Shown: positions 26,229 through 38,462, counted from the stretch's first letter. The stretch: 64,000 nucleotides of DNA from Ancylomarina sp. 16SWW S1-10-2 (GCF_009669305.1 NZ_SADB01000007.1:171496-235495), one strand, 5' to 3'. Numbers and translations are program-made. Notes: generated by a model not told the origin, from the sequence alone.

Positions 26229-26798
26229 ATGACTACTAATATAAAAACTCAAATACCTAACATGACGACTAACGATCAATACGAAAACATTATAAAGATT
26301 TGTACTGATATTTACACAAAAAAAATGAAAGATTATGGTACAGCTTGGCGCATTCTTCGTCCAACCTCTATAACCGATCAAATTTATATAAAAGCCCAAC
26401 GTATTCGTAGTATAGAAGAAAAAGGGATGAGTAAGATCGAAGATGATATTCGATCGGAGTTTATTGGTATCGTTAATTACTCAATCATGGGCATTATTCA
26501 ACTTGAATTGGGAACCTCAGAAAAACCTTTAGCTGCTGATAAAGCTCTAGAATTATATACAAAATACTTTCATGAGGCTAAAATCCTTATGGAAAAAAAG
26601 AATCATGATTACGATGAAGCTTGGAGAAGTATGAGAGTTTCATCTTATACAGACCTTATTTTAATGAAAATCAATCGGACAAAACAGATTGAAGATAATT
26701 TAGGGAAAACCATTATTTCTGAAGGAATAGATGCTAATTATTACGATATGATTAACTATTCAGTATTCGGTTTAATTAAACTAGAATTTGAAGCGTAA
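26229..26798 (+). CDS. DUF1599 protein (two-repeat nucleotide-modification-associated type)
   Basis: The 189-residue protein has two copies of one ~70-residue unit: YTKKMKDYGTAWRILRPTSI with DQIYIKAQRIRSIEE, and MEKKNHDYDEAWRSMRVSSY with DLILMKINRTKQIED. Each is followed by a helix with YSIMGIIQLEL or YSVFGLIKLEF. This is the DUF1599 pattern; the biochemical role is not established. Its place between folP and a BT_3928-family gene is conserved in many Bacteroidota. Start codons at 26229 and 26262 are both possible. Confidence 0.9.
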   Translation: MTTNIKTQIPNMTTNDQYENIIKICTDIYTKKMKDYGTAWRILRPTSITDQIYIKAQRIRSIEEKGMSKIEDDIRSEFIGIVNYSIMGIIQLELGTSEKPLAADKALELYTKYFHEAKILMEKKNHDYDEAWRSMRVSSYTDLILMKINRTKQIEDNLGKTIISEGIDANYYDMINYSVFGLIKLEFEA

Positions 26799-26845
26799 TT
26801 TATTAAGCACACTATTTACTTAAACACTCAAAGTATTAGAATAAT

Positions 26846-28090
26846 ATGAAATTTCTTAGAACTATATGCCGATTTCTTGTCGGATTCCTTTTTATTTTTT
26901 CGGGATTTGTAAAAGCTATTGATCCCATGGGATCAACCTTTAAGTTTAAAGACTATTTCGCAGCTTTTGGAATGGATGCATTATCCGAACTAGCCTTTCC
27001 TCTTGCTGTTGTTCTTTCAACGCTTGAGTTTGCTATTGGAATACTTATCCTGTTTAATGTTCATAAGAAAACGACTTCAAGCTTAGCGCTTTTATTCATG
27101 TCTTTCTTTACGCCGCTTACGCTGATATTGGCTCTTACCAATCCGGTAAGTGACTGTGGTTGTTTTGGTGATGCATTAATATTATCCAATTGGGAAACTT
27201 TTGGAAAAAACATTATTATACTAGCACTAACCCTAGTTGTATTCTTCACTCGTAAAATTGAAAAAGATAAAAGTTCTAAACCCATACATAACTTAATGTT
27301 AGCCTTTTCGCTATTTATTGCATTAAGTTGTTCCTATTATTCATACAATCATTTGCCTTTAATCGATTTTAGACCTTATCACATAGGTGCAAATATTCAA
27401 GATGGGATGATTATTCCAGAAGGCGTACCAACTGATGAGTATAAATCTATTTTTAAGTACAAAAAAGATGGTGTTATTAAAGAGTTTGACGAAACGAACT
27501 ACCCTTGGCAAGATTCAACGTGGGTTTATGTCGATGTAGAACAAATTAAGATTAAAGATGGCTATAAGGCTCCTATTCACGATTTTTCTATCTCTAATGA
27601 AACCGAAGGAGACATAACCGATCAAGTCCTAACAGATCCTTCATATACCTTTTTGTTTATTAGCCGACATTTAAGCGAAATTGATATAAAGGGCATAGAA
27701 CAAATTAACGAACTAGCTTCTTGGGCAAATAACCACGATTACAATTTCATTTGTTTAACAGCCTCTTCAGAGGATAAAATTAAAACCTTTAAAGAAGATC
27801 ATCCTTTAAATTTTGATTTTTATGCTACAGATGAAATTCAACTAAAAACAATGATTCGTTCGAACCCAGGCTTAATGCTTTTGCAAAATGGAACGATTTT
27901 AAACAAATGGCATTGGCAAGATATACCAAAAACAACAGAAATAAAGGCTAATTTAGCAGCCTATTCAATTACACAACATCAAACACTAATTAATAAGTTA
28001 GTTATTTTAAGTATTACAACAACTTTATTGCTTTTAATCGGGTGCTTCCTTATGCTTAAATTCCGATTTGGGGCTGTAAAAAACAGATGA
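26846..28090 (+). CDS. BT_3928-family (DoxX/MauE-like) membrane protein
   Basis: The 414-residue protein begins with a four-helix DoxX/MauE-like domain ([60 protein letters not shown]; then a fourth helix). The Cys pair in DCGCFGD suggests a redox link. A fifth helix leads to a ~210-residue domain with thioredoxin-fold-like parts ([32 protein letters not shown]), and a last helix lies near 380-400. The conserved order DUF1599, this gene, tpiA is typical of Bacteroidota. The stop overlaps the tpiA start region. The function is not established. Confidence 0.88.
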   Translation: MKFLRTICRFLVGFLFIFSGFVKAIDPMGSTFKFKDYFAAFGMDALSELAFPLAVVLSTLEFAIGILILFNVHKKTTSSLALLFMSFFTPLTLILALTNPVSDCGCFGDALILSNWETFGKNIIILALTLVVFFTRKIEKDKSSKPIHNLMLAFSLFIALSCSYYSYNHLPLIDFRPYHIGANIQDGMIIPEGVPTDEYKSIFKYKKDGVIKEFDETNYPWQDSTWVYVDVEQIKIKDGYKAPIHDFSISNETEGDITDQVLTDPSYTFLFISRHLSEIDIKGIEQINELASWANNHDYNFICLTASSEDKIKTFKEDHPLNFDFYATDEIQLKTMIRSNPGLMLLQNGTILNKWHWQDIPKTTEIKANLAAYSITQHQTLINKLVILSITTTLLLLIGCFLMLKFRFGAVKNR

Positions 28091-28095
28091 CAGTT

Positions 28096-28851
28096 ATGAG
28101 AAAAAAAATTGTTGCAGGAAACTGGAAAATGAACAAAAACCTTCAAGAAGGTATCGAGTTAGCAAAAGAAATTAATAGCTTGGTAGAAGCTACTGATATT
28201 AAAGATGTACAAGTTATTATTGGTGCTCCTTTTATTCACCTTACAGAGCTTAACAAAGCTATCACCAGCAATAAAATCCGTATCTCGGCTCAGAACTGTG
28301 CCGACGAGAAAAGCGGAGCCTATACAGGCGAAATATCAGCTTCAATGATTGAGTCTACAGGAACTCAATGCGTAATTCTTGGTCACTCAGAACGTAGAAG
28401 TTATTATGGTGAAACTAGCGAAAAGTTAGTTAAGAAAACAAATCTTTGCCTTGAGAACAAATTAACACCTATCTTTTGTATTGGTGAAGTTCTTGAAGAA
28501 CGTCAAAGCGAAAAACATTTTGATGTTGTTAAATCTCAAATTTCTGAAGGTTTATTCCATCTTTCTGCTGAAGATTTCGGTAAAGTAATTTTAGCTTACG
28601 AACCAGTTTGGGCAATTGGAACAGGTGTTACTGCATCAGCAGATCAAGCACAAGAAATGCACGCTTTTATTCGTAAAACTCTAGTTGAGAAATATGGTAA
28701 AGAAGTTGCAGAAAATTGTTCTATTCTTTACGGTGGAAGCTGTAAACCATCTAATGCAAAAGAGCTATTTAGCAACGAAGACGTAGACGGTGGTCTTATT
28801 GGTGGCGCTTCGCTAGTTGCAGAAGACTTTATGGGAATTATTACCGCATAA
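28096..28851 (+). CDS. tpiA: triosephosphate isomerase
   Basis: This enzyme interconverts dihydroxyacetone phosphate and glyceraldehyde 3-phosphate in glycolysis. All family motifs are present: substrate Lys in [10 protein letters not shown], catalytic His in [14 protein letters not shown], catalytic Glu in [14 protein letters not shown] (the flexible loop follows) and the phosphate site [21 protein letters not shown]. The ATG at 28096 gives the usual [13 protein letters not shown]. An ATG at 28087, overlapping the previous stop by ATGA, adds three residues and is possible. The enzyme is complete at 251 residues. Confidence 0.97.
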   Translation: MRKKIVAGNWKMNKNLQEGIELAKEINSLVEATDIKDVQVIIGAPFIHLTELNKAITSNKIRISAQNCADEKSGAYTGEISASMIESTGTQCVILGHSERRSYYGETSEKLVKKTNLCLENKLTPIFCIGEVLEERQSEKHFDVVKSQISEGLFHLSAEDFGKVILAYEPVWAIGTGVTASADQAQEMHAFIRKTLVEKYGKEVAENCSILYGGSCKPSNAKELFSNEDVDGGLIGGASLVAEDFMGIITA

Positions 28852-28874
28852 TAAGATAGTAATTGAAAATTATA

Positions 28875-28911
28875 AAAAAGTCGAGAAACATGATGTTTCT
28901 CGACTTTTTTT
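28875..28911 (+). terminator. rho-independent terminator after tpiA
   Basis: AAGTCGAGAAACA pairs perfectly with TGTTTCTCGACTT around a TGA loop, followed by a T-run. Confidence 0.92.
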
Positions 28912-28939
28912 ATGTCCTTTTAATAAGCCTTGAGATTAA

Positions 28940-29155
28940 TTATTCTTTCAATTTCTGAATCCCTTCAATAGCTTTGTCAGCATTTTCAGCGTCTACAATT
29001 AGTTCAGCTGAATCGGGCAATACTTCTCTAAATCCATCATAAAAATCATCCTTAACAAAGGAAGGTATATCCATTTCCTCTAGTCTTTCTTTATAATAAT
29101 TAACATCAATTAAAGATCCCCTATATACGCAAACACTTTCTTTTCCTTCAGTCAT
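28940..29155 (-). CDS. DUF2007 small protein
   Basis: The 71-residue protein begins MTEGKESVCVYRGSLIDVNY and has the DUF2007 order: first strand, helix YYKERLEEMDIPSFVKDD, then ELIVDAENADKAIEGIQKL. This ferredoxin-like small domain is called a putative signal-transducing protein in family databases, but no role is proven. It stands alone, convergent with tpiA. Confidence 0.85.
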   Translation of the reverse strand: MTEGKESVCVYRGSLIDVNYYKERLEEMDIPSFVKDDFYDGFREVLPDSAELIVDAENADKAIEGIQKLKE

Positions 29156-29393
29156 AATATATCAGTTTAGTGTGTGAGACGATTATTTCTATTAAAGATA
29201 ATGTTTTAACGCTTAATATCAAAAAGTGTTGATATTATATTTAGCCAACTTTCATTCAAAATAGGAGCAAATAGTATGCATGCTTGCTTTTTTTGTGAGA
29301 TACTTTCATTTTTATAAAAACTAACAGTCATTTTCAATCAGCCAATCTATAACTCATCTTTTCTTTTGAATATACAAAAAATAGGAAAAGTAT

Positions 29394-30431
29394 TTATCTC
29401 AAATGATCCAATTTAGGACGAATTCGTTGACGATAAATCTGACTCTTTGAATATTTATCATGAAACTTCGATCGTAATGCAACTCTCTCCTCTTTTGGTA
29501 AAGCAATTATCTCCTTACACTCATCGGTACAACAACCATCATATTGCTCGCTACAACGCTTACATTGAATAAATAGCAAATGACAATCATCATTAGCGCA
29601 GTTTGTGTGTGTATCGCAGGCTCCACCACATTGATGACACTTACTAATCACCTGGCCATCTATACTTTCTCCCAAACGTTCATCAAATACAAAGTTCTTA
29701 CCGATAAACTTAGATTTCACTCCCATTTGTTTTATTTGACGAGCATATTCAATAATACCTCCATGCAATTGGTTTACATCCTTAAACCCATGATGCTTTA
29801 AATAGGCACTTGCCTTTTCACATCGCACCCCACCAGTGCAATAGAGTAGAACTTTATTATCTTTCTTATCAGAAAAATCGTCAACTACCAATTGAATTTC
29901 TTCACGAAAAGTGTCCACATCTGGGCAAACTGCATTTTCAAAACGCCCTACTTCACTCTCGTAATGGTTTCTCATATCGATAACAACAGTATCTGGCTCA
30001 TCTAACGAATTGTGAAATTCTATGGGTGTTAGATGCTTTCCCACATTGGTTACATCAAAACTACCATCATCCAACCCATCGGCTACAATCTTGGGTCGGA
30101 GTTTAATGCTTAATTTAAAGAAAGATTTGCCATCATCTTCAACAGCCCATTTAATAGGCATATCTTTCAGTTCTTCCCGAACATTCAAAGCCATCATAAA
30201 AGCCTCTAAATTATGCTCTGGTACGCTCATTTGTGCATTTATACCTTCCCTAGCAATATAAATTCGTCCTAAGCAGTCGAGCTGATCCCATTCCACAAAC
30301 AAATTATCTCTGAAACTTTGAGGATCTTCAAGTATAACGTAACGATAAAAAGAAAGCGTTGTTCGCTTAAAGGTTTCGGCATGAAGTTTTTCCATAGCTT
30401 CTGCCTTATTTAATTTATTATGGAGTTGCAT
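29394..30431 (-). CDS. trhO: tRNA uridine-34 hydroxylase (rhodanese-like)
   Basis: TrhO (YceA) makes 5-hydroxyuridine at the wobble position of tRNA. The N-terminal half has FYRYVILEDPQSFRDNLFVE and GRIYIAREGINAQMSVPEHN. The rhodanese domain has VVIDMRNHYESEVGRFENAV and the active-site loop LLYCTGGVRCEKASAYLKHH with the reactive Cys. The C-terminal zinc-type segment is CHQCGGACDTHTNC and CKRCSEQYDGCC. The open frame extends to a GTG at 30461, but the ATG at 30431 (MQLHNKLNKAEAMEKL) is preferred, giving 345 residues. It is monocistronic here. Confidence 0.92.
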   Translation of the reverse strand: MQLHNKLNKAEAMEKLHAETFKRTTLSFYRYVILEDPQSFRDNLFVEWDQLDCLGRIYIAREGINAQMSVPEHNLEAFMMALNVREELKDMPIKWAVEDDGKSFFKLSIKLRPKIVADGLDDGSFDVTNVGKHLTPIEFHNSLDEPDTVVIDMRNHYESEVGRFENAVCPDVDTFREEIQLVVDDFSDKKDNKVLLYCTGGVRCEKASAYLKHHGFKDVNQLHGGIIEYARQIKQMGVKSKFIGKNFVFDERLGESIDGQVISKCHQCGGACDTHTNCANDDCHLLFIQCKRCSEQYDGCCTDECKEIIALPKEERVALRSKFHDKYSKSQIYRQRIRPKLDHLR

Positions 30432-30767
30432 CTTATTTTTATTTAGAATAATTAAAGGCACAAAAATAAAGGATTATAAATGAGATACAAATATTTAAGA
30501 AATAAATCAGACCTAAAGGTCTTAAATAGTTTTTAATCTAATAGCATAAAATGGATTTCAAAAAAAAGAATAAAATAAATATTTCTATTTTAATAAATTA
30601 AACGCATACTCCTGTAATAATAAAGGCTCAAACGACAACAATACTTATTTTTCAACAACACACCCTTATCAAAAGGGGGTTGCATTGTTATTTTGTACGT
30701 TTATTTTGAACAACCCCTATTTTATACTATTTTTATATCATCTAATTATTAACCACAATTTAAAACC
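30432..30767. other. intergenic, presumed amtB promoter region
   Basis: These 336 bp between divergent genes are AT-rich. I found no exact TAnnTTTG box and no clear operator. Confidence 0.35.
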
Positions 30768-32087
30768 ATGAAAAAATCCTACCTCTTACTATTAATCCTG
30801 TTAAGTTTCAACTTAAGCGCATTTGCCTCCGGAACAAATGAAATTGACTCTGGTGCTACTGCATGGATGATCATGTCAACAGCCCTAGTTCTATTAATGA
30901 TACCTGGCTTAGCCATGTTTTACGGTGGTTTGGTGCGATCTAAAAATGTACTTGGAACAATGATGCATAGCTTTGTAGCCATGGGTGTAATGAGCCTTTT
31001 ATGGGTAGTAGTTGGGTACAGTATGTGCTTTGGTGAAAATACGCTTGGTGGTTGGATTGGATGGAATAGCGATTACCTATTTTTAAATGGTATTGATGAA
31101 TCCATAATGGAAGGTGGAATACCTGAATTAGTCTTCGCCATGTTCCAAGGCAAATTTGCCATTATTACCCCAGCCTTAATTGCTGGAGCTTTTGCCGAAC
31201 GGGTTTCTTTTAAAGGCTATGTCCTATTTATTATACTATGGGGTATATTTGTATACAATCCTCTATGTCATTGGGTTTGGGCCGAAGATGGATTTCTATA
31301 TAATTTAGGGCCTATGGGTGCTATTGATTATGCAGGAGGTACTGTTGTTCATATTTCAGCTGGAATAAGCGGTTTAGTTGCTGCTATTTACCTAGGCAAA
31401 CGTAGAGGATATCCAAATCACCATTTACGACCTAATAATTTAGTTATGACCCTAATGGGAGCTGGATTACTTTGGGTAGGATGGTTCGGTTTTAATGCCG
31501 GAAGTAGTATTTCAAGTGGATTAGGTACAGCTCAAGCACTTACTGCAACTCAAGTGGCAGCTGCAGCTGGGGCCGTTAGTTGGATTATTATCGAAAGTTT
31601 TCATCATGGCAAAGCAACTGCCCTCGGATTTGTATCGGGTGTGTTAGCAGGATTAGTTTCCGTTACACCTGCAGCAGGTGTTGTTCAACCAATTGGCGCA
31701 ATTGCCTTGGGAATTCTCGCAACAATGGTCTGTTACCTAGCGGTTATTCTAAAAGACAAATTGGGTTATGATGACAGTTTAGACGCTTTTGGAATACACG
31801 GTATGGGAGCAATTGTTGGTGCTTTAGCTTTATCCTTTTTCATAAGAGATAGTTGGATGACAGAAGCAGCCCTTGCAAATGGAGGTACTTGGAGTAGCTT
31901 TCAACAATTAGGTATACAAGCAGCAGCCGTTGGTATTGCAATAGTTTATGCAGCTGCTGGGTCACTAATTATTATCTTTATTGTTGAAAAAACAGTTGGT
32001 TTTAAAGCAAAACCTTGCGATGAACTTGATGGCTTGGATTATGCATATCACGGTGAACGTGGATACGGTATGCTTACTCCAAATTAA
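30768..32087 (+). CDS. amt: ammonium transporter
   Basis: The 439-residue protein has a cleavable signal (MKKSYLLLLILLSFNLSAFA) and the Amt fold of eleven membrane helices. Hallmarks are GLAMFYGGLVRSKNVLGTMM, GAFAERVSFKGYVLFIILWG, CHWVWAEDGFL, DYAGGTVVHISAGISGLVAA (first of the twin pore His), WFGFNAGSS and DAFGIHGMGAIVGALALSFF (second His). It moves ammonium across the inner membrane. A P-II gene follows 189 bp downstream on the same strand, the classic amtB-glnK arrangement, so it is probably made under nitrogen limitation and blocked by P-II. Confidence 0.96.
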   Translation: MKKSYLLLLILLSFNLSAFASGTNEIDSGATAWMIMSTALVLLMIPGLAMFYGGLVRSKNVLGTMMHSFVAMGVMSLLWVVVGYSMCFGENTLGGWIGWNSDYLFLNGIDESIMEGGIPELVFAMFQGKFAIITPALIAGAFAERVSFKGYVLFIILWGIFVYNPLCHWVWAEDGFLYNLGPMGAIDYAGGTVVHISAGISGLVAAIYLGKRRGYPNHHLRPNNLVMTLMGAGLLWVGWFGFNAGSSISSGLGTAQALTATQVAAAAGAVSWIIIESFHHGKATALGFVSGVLAGLVSVTPAAGVVQPIGAIALGILATMVCYLAVILKDKLGYDDSLDAFGIHGMGAIVGALALSFFIRDSWMTEAALANGGTWSSFQQLGIQAAAVGIAIVYAAAGSLIIIFIVEKTVGFKAKPCDELDGLDYAYHGERGYGMLTPN

Positions 32088-32276
32088 TGAGAATAAATGT
32101 TCCAAAGATTATACTTACACTAAAAGGCATTAGAACAATAGTTAGTGAAATATAGGTGAATATTTTATAAATAGTTTTTATCATTAAACACTGATATACT
32201 GCCCATTATCAAGTATTATATATTTAAGAACTTCACCTCCTATTCTTAACAGATAATAGTATTAAATTATAAGCAA

Positions 32277-32621
32277 ATGAAACTAATCATAGCAATAATT
32301 AGAAGCAATAAACTCGATCAAGTTCGCGAAAGTTTAGTAAAAAAAGGAATCGAAAGAATAACCGTAAGCCGTGTCGCAGGACATGGTCGTCATACAAAGA
32401 CAGAACTATATAGAGGTAAATTAGTTGTACCTGGACTAACACCAAAAATGAGAATTGAAATTGCAGTCAATGATGATTTTGTTGAATCTACTGTTGCCGC
32501 CATTTTAGAATCAGCCAGTGGCGGTGGCGATGGTATTATTGGCGATGGCAAAATATTCATCACACCTCTTGATGATTGTATTCGAATAAGAACCGGTGAA
32601 CGTGGTAGCGATGCTATTTAA
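32277..32621 (+). CDS. glnK: P-II family nitrogen regulator
   Basis: The 114-residue protein is a P-II signalling trimer subunit. It starts MKLIIAIIRSNKLDQVRESL, the T-loop has HTKTELYRGK with the Tyr that is uridylylated in many bacteria, the B-loop is GGGDGIIGDGKIF and the C-loop is IRIRTGERGSDAI. The basic T-loop (GHGRHTKTELYRGKLVVPGL) differs in detail from E. coli GlnK. Position after the ammonium transporter gene implies control of that channel. GlnB or GlnK naming is by context. Confidence 0.94.
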   Translation: MKLIIAIIRSNKLDQVRESLVKKGIERITVSRVAGHGRHTKTELYRGKLVVPGLTPKMRIEIAVNDDFVESTVAAILESASGGGDGIIGDGKIFITPLDDCIRIRTGERGSDAI

Positions 32622-32703
32622 ACGCATTAGTTCAAATAACATCCCCATTTGATAGTAACTTCAGACAATATTATAAAGGCTTAAGAAAAGCATCAGTCGA
32701 ACA

Positions 32704-32741
32704 AAAAAATAGCCTCCCATTTCTGGAAGGCTATCTTTTTT
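32704..32741. terminator. bidirectional terminator between glnK and icd
   Basis: ATAGCCT pairs with AGGCTAT around CCCATTTCTGGA, with A7 before and T6 after, so it can end transcription from both convergent genes. Confidence 0.85.
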
Positions 32742-32757
32742 AGTTATCTTATTTAGC

Positions 32758-35013
<2,256 letters not shown>

Positions 35014-35230
35014 TTAATAAAAAATCAATTTGATTGTGTGTGTTTATTTTGAATTAAACTAGGTTCAATTCAGAGGTAAACATATATATTTTTTTTAATA
35101 CAAAATAAAAAAAATCTTCTTTTTAAGCCTTTTTTTACTTAAAACAATATCGCTTATAATCAGCACAATACCTCAATATAATTTGATAATTATTTAAACT
35201 TCAAGCTAAATTAGAGCTATTTAATTTAAA

Positions 35231-37003
35231 TTACTCAAAATCGAGGGAGAATTTCTGCTTTAACTGTTCAAGTAGTGGATTTTTATCACATAAATATTTA
35301 AATCTGTCCGTATCGGTATATAATCTTTTTTTGTTTACAGTTTGTGTTATTTCAATTACAAAATCAATTGTAGAGTTCTCCAATTCTCTTTTCAAATAAT
35401 TGACCATTTCGTTTTTTACAATAGTCAAATCATCGACCTGTATCTGATTGCACACTTTAACAGCAAGCTGACCATTTTCATGTATTTCGGCCTCACAACT
35501 AGCTATAGCTAATCGTACACGTTCACTTTTCTTACGTGATATCGCATATTCTTTTAACTTTTTAACAACAGACTCTACAGTATATGGCTTATTTTGAACG
35601 CCGGTATATTTTGTGTCAACCTCTTTCAAGTTACTTTCTTGCTTTTTTGATGATGAAGCAGGTCTATTAACTATCCCACGACGCATAGCCGCTTTTATAG
35701 ATATTGAAGGATGATTGGGACTTGATGTGTGAGAAATGCTTTGTGAAGCTTGCACAGAGGATTTTGATACCGGTTTATGAGCTTCTTGCTGAGGATGAAT
35801 AGGCGCTTTATCTTTAGCACCTGCAGTTTTAGGAGCTGAGGCATGTCCCTCAACTCGTATTTTTAATAGTCTTCGAAAATTCTTTTTCAGACTAACTCCT
35901 TTTTTTTTTGATTCAACTATCTGGGATAATTGAATTAGGGTAAGTTCTATAAGCAAGCGCTGATTTTGACTGCCTTTATAATGAATATCACATTCGTTGA
36001 GAATACCCAAAGCATCGTACAAAAAGTCGACTTCGCATTTTTTAGATTGTTCGGTATACTTTTCTTTTACACTATCACTCACCTCAAGTAATTGAAGCGT
36101 TGCTACATCTTTCCCTACTAATATATCTCTTATGTGAGAACTTAGACCAGCCACAAAATGATGACCATCGAATCCTTTTTCAACAATCTCATTAAATAAA
36201 AGCAACGAATCGGTTACTTTACCCTGTAAAAAGGCATCAACCATTTTAAAATAGTAATCGTAATCTAATACATTCAAATTCTGAATCACATTTTCAAAAG
36301 TGATCGTTTTTCCTGAGAAACTTACAATTTGATCGAATATAGATAAGGCATCACGCATAGCGCCATCAGCCTTTTGTGCAATAACATTAAGCGCTTCTTC
36401 ATTAATGCTGATATCTTCAATTTCAGCAATATGCTGCAAATGTTTAACTGCATCGCCTACCTTAATTCGACTAAAATCGAATATTTGGCAACGAGAAAGA
36501 ATTGTTGGAATAATTTTATGCTTCTCGGTAGTAGCCAAAACAAAAATAGCATGAGCTGGCGGTTCTTCTAAGGTTTTTAGAAAAGCATTAAACGCTTGCT
36601 GCGACAGCATATGAACCTCATCGATAATATAAACGCTATATTTTCCTATTTGAGGCGGTATCCGAACCTGATCAATCAAGGTTCTAATATCATCTACAGA
36701 ATTGTTCGACGCTGCATCAAGTTCGTGTATATTATAAGAACGATTTTCGTTAAAGGCCAAACAGGATTCGCACTCATTACATGCTTCAAAATCATCGCCC
36801 ACATTGGAACAATTAATTGTTTTAGCAAATATTCTCGCACATGATGTTTTACCAACCCCACGAGGACCACAAAACAAATAGGCATGTGCCAAATGAGCGT
36901 TTTTAATCGCATTTTTTAGGGTAATGGTAATAGATTGCTGACCAACGACTGTTTGAAAGCTTGAAGGGCGATATTTTCGTGCTGAAACGATGAAATTCTC
37001 CAT
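35231..37003 (-). CDS. dnaX: DNA polymerase III subunit gamma/tau
   Basis: The 590-residue clamp-loader ATPase has Walker A GPRGVGKTSCARIFAK, a four-Cys zinc module (INCSNVGDDFEACNECESC), Walker B VYIIDEVHMLSQQ, sensor 1 IFVLATTEKHKIIPTILSRC and domain III to ~360. The C-terminal part (~380-480) is a low-complexity Ser/Lys/Ala linker, then a tau-like domain. A slippery frameshift site that would make gamma is not obvious. It starts with MENFIVSARKYRPSSFQTVV, the standard N-terminus. Confidence 0.96.
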   Translation of the reverse strand: MENFIVSARKYRPSSFQTVVGQQSITITLKNAIKNAHLAHAYLFCGPRGVGKTSCARIFAKTINCSNVGDDFEACNECESCLAFNENRSYNIHELDAASNNSVDDIRTLIDQVRIPPQIGKYSVYIIDEVHMLSQQAFNAFLKTLEEPPAHAIFVLATTEKHKIIPTILSRCQIFDFSRIKVGDAVKHLQHIAEIEDISINEEALNVIAQKADGAMRDALSIFDQIVSFSGKTITFENVIQNLNVLDYDYYFKMVDAFLQGKVTDSLLLFNEIVEKGFDGHHFVAGLSSHIRDILVGKDVATLQLLEVSDSVKEKYTEQSKKCEVDFLYDALGILNECDIHYKGSQNQRLLIELTLIQLSQIVESKKKGVSLKKNFRRLLKIRVEGHASAPKTAGAKDKAPIHPQQEAHKPVSKSSVQASQSISHTSSPNHPSISIKAAMRRGIVNRPASSSKKQESNLKEVDTKYTGVQNKPYTVESVVKKLKEYAISRKKSERVRLAIASCEAEIHENGQLAVKVCNQIQVDDLTIVKNEMVNYLKRELENSTIDFVIEITQTVNKKRLYTDTDRFKYLCDKNPLLEQLKQKFSLDFE

Positions 37004-37054
37004 ACTAAGGTGTAAACGAAATAATTAGTTCTTATTCTTACTTTTCAAGAAACT

Positions 37055-37062
37055 CAAAGGTA
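37055..37062 (-). promoter_or_regulatory. -7 box TACCTTTG for dnaX
   Basis: On the minus strand TACCTTTG fits TAnnTTTG, with the start of transcription expected ~45 nt before the dnaX ATG. No well-spaced -33 TTTG was seen. Confidence 0.4.
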
Positions 37063-37309
37063 AACAATCTTCCAAAATAAGCGATTATATAAGACAAAAA
37101 AATGAAAGGAAATACGCAAAAAGGATAAAGACCCTACAGACGATATGGAGAAAAAGTGCTGAGTTGTAATTTGCTTATCGAAAGCTATTAGATTACATCT
37201 TAATTCGAATTTTTAAACCTAATGAAAAGTCACCAAATATCTCATGTTTTTGCCTTCGTGTTTATTAGTGTTTGTTGAATAACATTCTGGGGCAATGACC
37301 TATCCTCTT
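37063..37309. other. intergenic, nothing recognised
   Basis: AT-rich sequence between the dnaX promoter and the left hairpins of the broken transposase element. No gene or clear repeat was seen. Confidence 0.4.
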
Positions 37310-37869
37310 CGTAAAATCACATTTTACGGTTATTTTTAGGGGCGTAGCCCTGATACCTACACTATTGTATCATTCAAAAAGATATTTAGGATCATAATCA
37401 ACTTCAAACTTCTCAAGGAACGATAAATATTCTTCCTTAAACGTTAGCTTTTTATGATGCTCGGCTTGATTCAAAACATATTTAACTACCCTATCGATAT
37501 GCGATTTTGAATAGGTAAAAGCACCATAACCTTTCTGCCATGAAAACTTACCAGGTATATATTTTTTTTGTTTAACCAGTTGGATGAGCCTGATTTGACC
37601 TGTTCCATCAATTTTGATGGGGAAATATTGGGATGCATACCTACAAAGATATGGGTGTGGTCTGGGTTACTATATATGGCATAGGTTTTACATTTTTGAT
37701 TGGTAATAATGCCACACATTACTTTTTCCAACTCATCCCTAAAATGTTCTTTTATCAGGTTTTTCCTGCCTTTAACCGAAAACACATATTGAATATACAA
37801 TTGGGTATATGTATTTGCCATGATCTAAAATTGATATTACGTCCCTATTATGATTACAGGGCTTTGCCC
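37310..37869 (-). mobile_element. REP-associated (RAYT) element with palindromes at both ends
   Basis: On the left are CGTAAAAT-CAC-ATTTTACG (37310-37328) and GGGC-GTA-GCCC (37340-37350). On the right is GGGC-TTT-GCCC (37859-37869). Between them lies one IS200-like transposase gene. Short end hairpins plus a single Y1 transposase are the hallmark of RAYT/REP units, which lack ordinary inverted repeats and target duplications. Confidence 0.6.
37370..37821 (-). pseudogene. IS200-like REP-associated transposase, frameshifted
   Basis: The first frame (from ATG at 37821) gives MANTYTQLYIQYVFSVKGRK, CGIITNQKCKTYAIYSNPDH and the metal-binding His pair in DHTHIFVGMHPNISPSKLME, as in Y1 (PF01797) transposases. 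After NWLNKKN the frame shifts at a run of eight A. The next frame continues PGKFSWQKGYGAFTYSKSHI with the catalytic Tyr, then RVVKYVLNQAEHHKKLTFKE and a terminal DYDPKYLFE, stop at 37370. Joined, it is a full-length ~150-residue family member. It is probably inactive unless the A8 run slips. Confidence 0.85.
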
Positions 37870-38132
37870 CTACGATTTATATCAATTTACGCTTTTTACG
37901 AAGACATTAGGCCAACGCCCCTTATTTTTTTACTAATTTATATTTTCCATGAAGATATATGATAGTAAGAATAAAAAAAAAGAAGACCTTTTCAGCCTTG
38001 GTTCTGCCCAACTTTTATTTAATAGAAAATGACTTATTCGACTTCGTCTTCAATAGTTCAACAGGAAAATAGCTCCACCAAACTCTCCACTATTTAATCG
38101 AGAATACTTCTTTAATATCATTTTCTATTTTC
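37870..38132. other. intergenic, nothing recognised
   Basis: AT-rich sequence between the transposase element and the small RNA candidate. No gene with family features. Confidence 0.35.
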
Positions 38133-38140
38133 TATCTTTG
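38133..38140 (+). promoter_or_regulatory. -7 box TATCTTTG of the small RNA candidate
   Basis: An exact TAnnTTTG box, identical to the one before the tRNA-Lys array, is followed at the right distance by the start of a structured, terminator-ended segment. Confidence 0.6.
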
Positions 38141-38146
38141 CCGCGT

Positions 38147-38292
38147 TGGCTGGTTTTCTATTCCTTCTTATCGGGGTGTGAGTTATTTTATAATCTCGAT
38201 CCAATGACATTCCCGGCTGGAAGGTAATACGAGACAGTGGATAGATACCTGAAAATTAAAACGAATATTGGCTTTGCTAGTATTCGTTTTTT
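38147..38292 (+). ncRNA. 6S-like small RNA candidate
   Basis: The segment between an exact -7 box and a terminator has no open frame and is less AT-rich than its flanks. It folds into a long hairpin: CGGGGTGT pairs with ACATTCCCG, enclosing GAGTTA/TAATCTC, with outer pairing CCTT/AAGG and CTATTCC/GGATAG. One long rod with internal bulges and ~140 nt resemble the 6S-type RNAs described in Bacteroidota (Bacteroidales-1 and 6S-Flavo motifs). I assign this by shape only; sequence identity to those families was not checked. Confidence 0.5.
38259..38292 (+). terminator. terminator of the small RNA candidate
   Basis: AAACGAATA at 38259-38267 pairs with TATTCGTTT at 38281-38289, then more T. It lies ~200 bp before sdaA, so it does not belong to that gene. 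Confidence 0.85.
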
Positions 38293-38462
38293 ATTTAAAC
38301 CATCCAAATCCTCATCAAAACATCTGTATAAGAAGCTTTAATATGCCATTCTGTAACATGATAATCTCAACGAGTTAGAGTCATAACACCACTTGTGTTA
38401 CGTTTAATCTCTATCAGCACGACTAATTATTACAATTACACCCTCAATATTATGGAATTTCT

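Noticed and set aside
38147-38292. SRP (4.5S) RNA
   Set aside because: The conserved apical loop (GGAAG with AGCAG) is absent; a 6S-like fold fits better.
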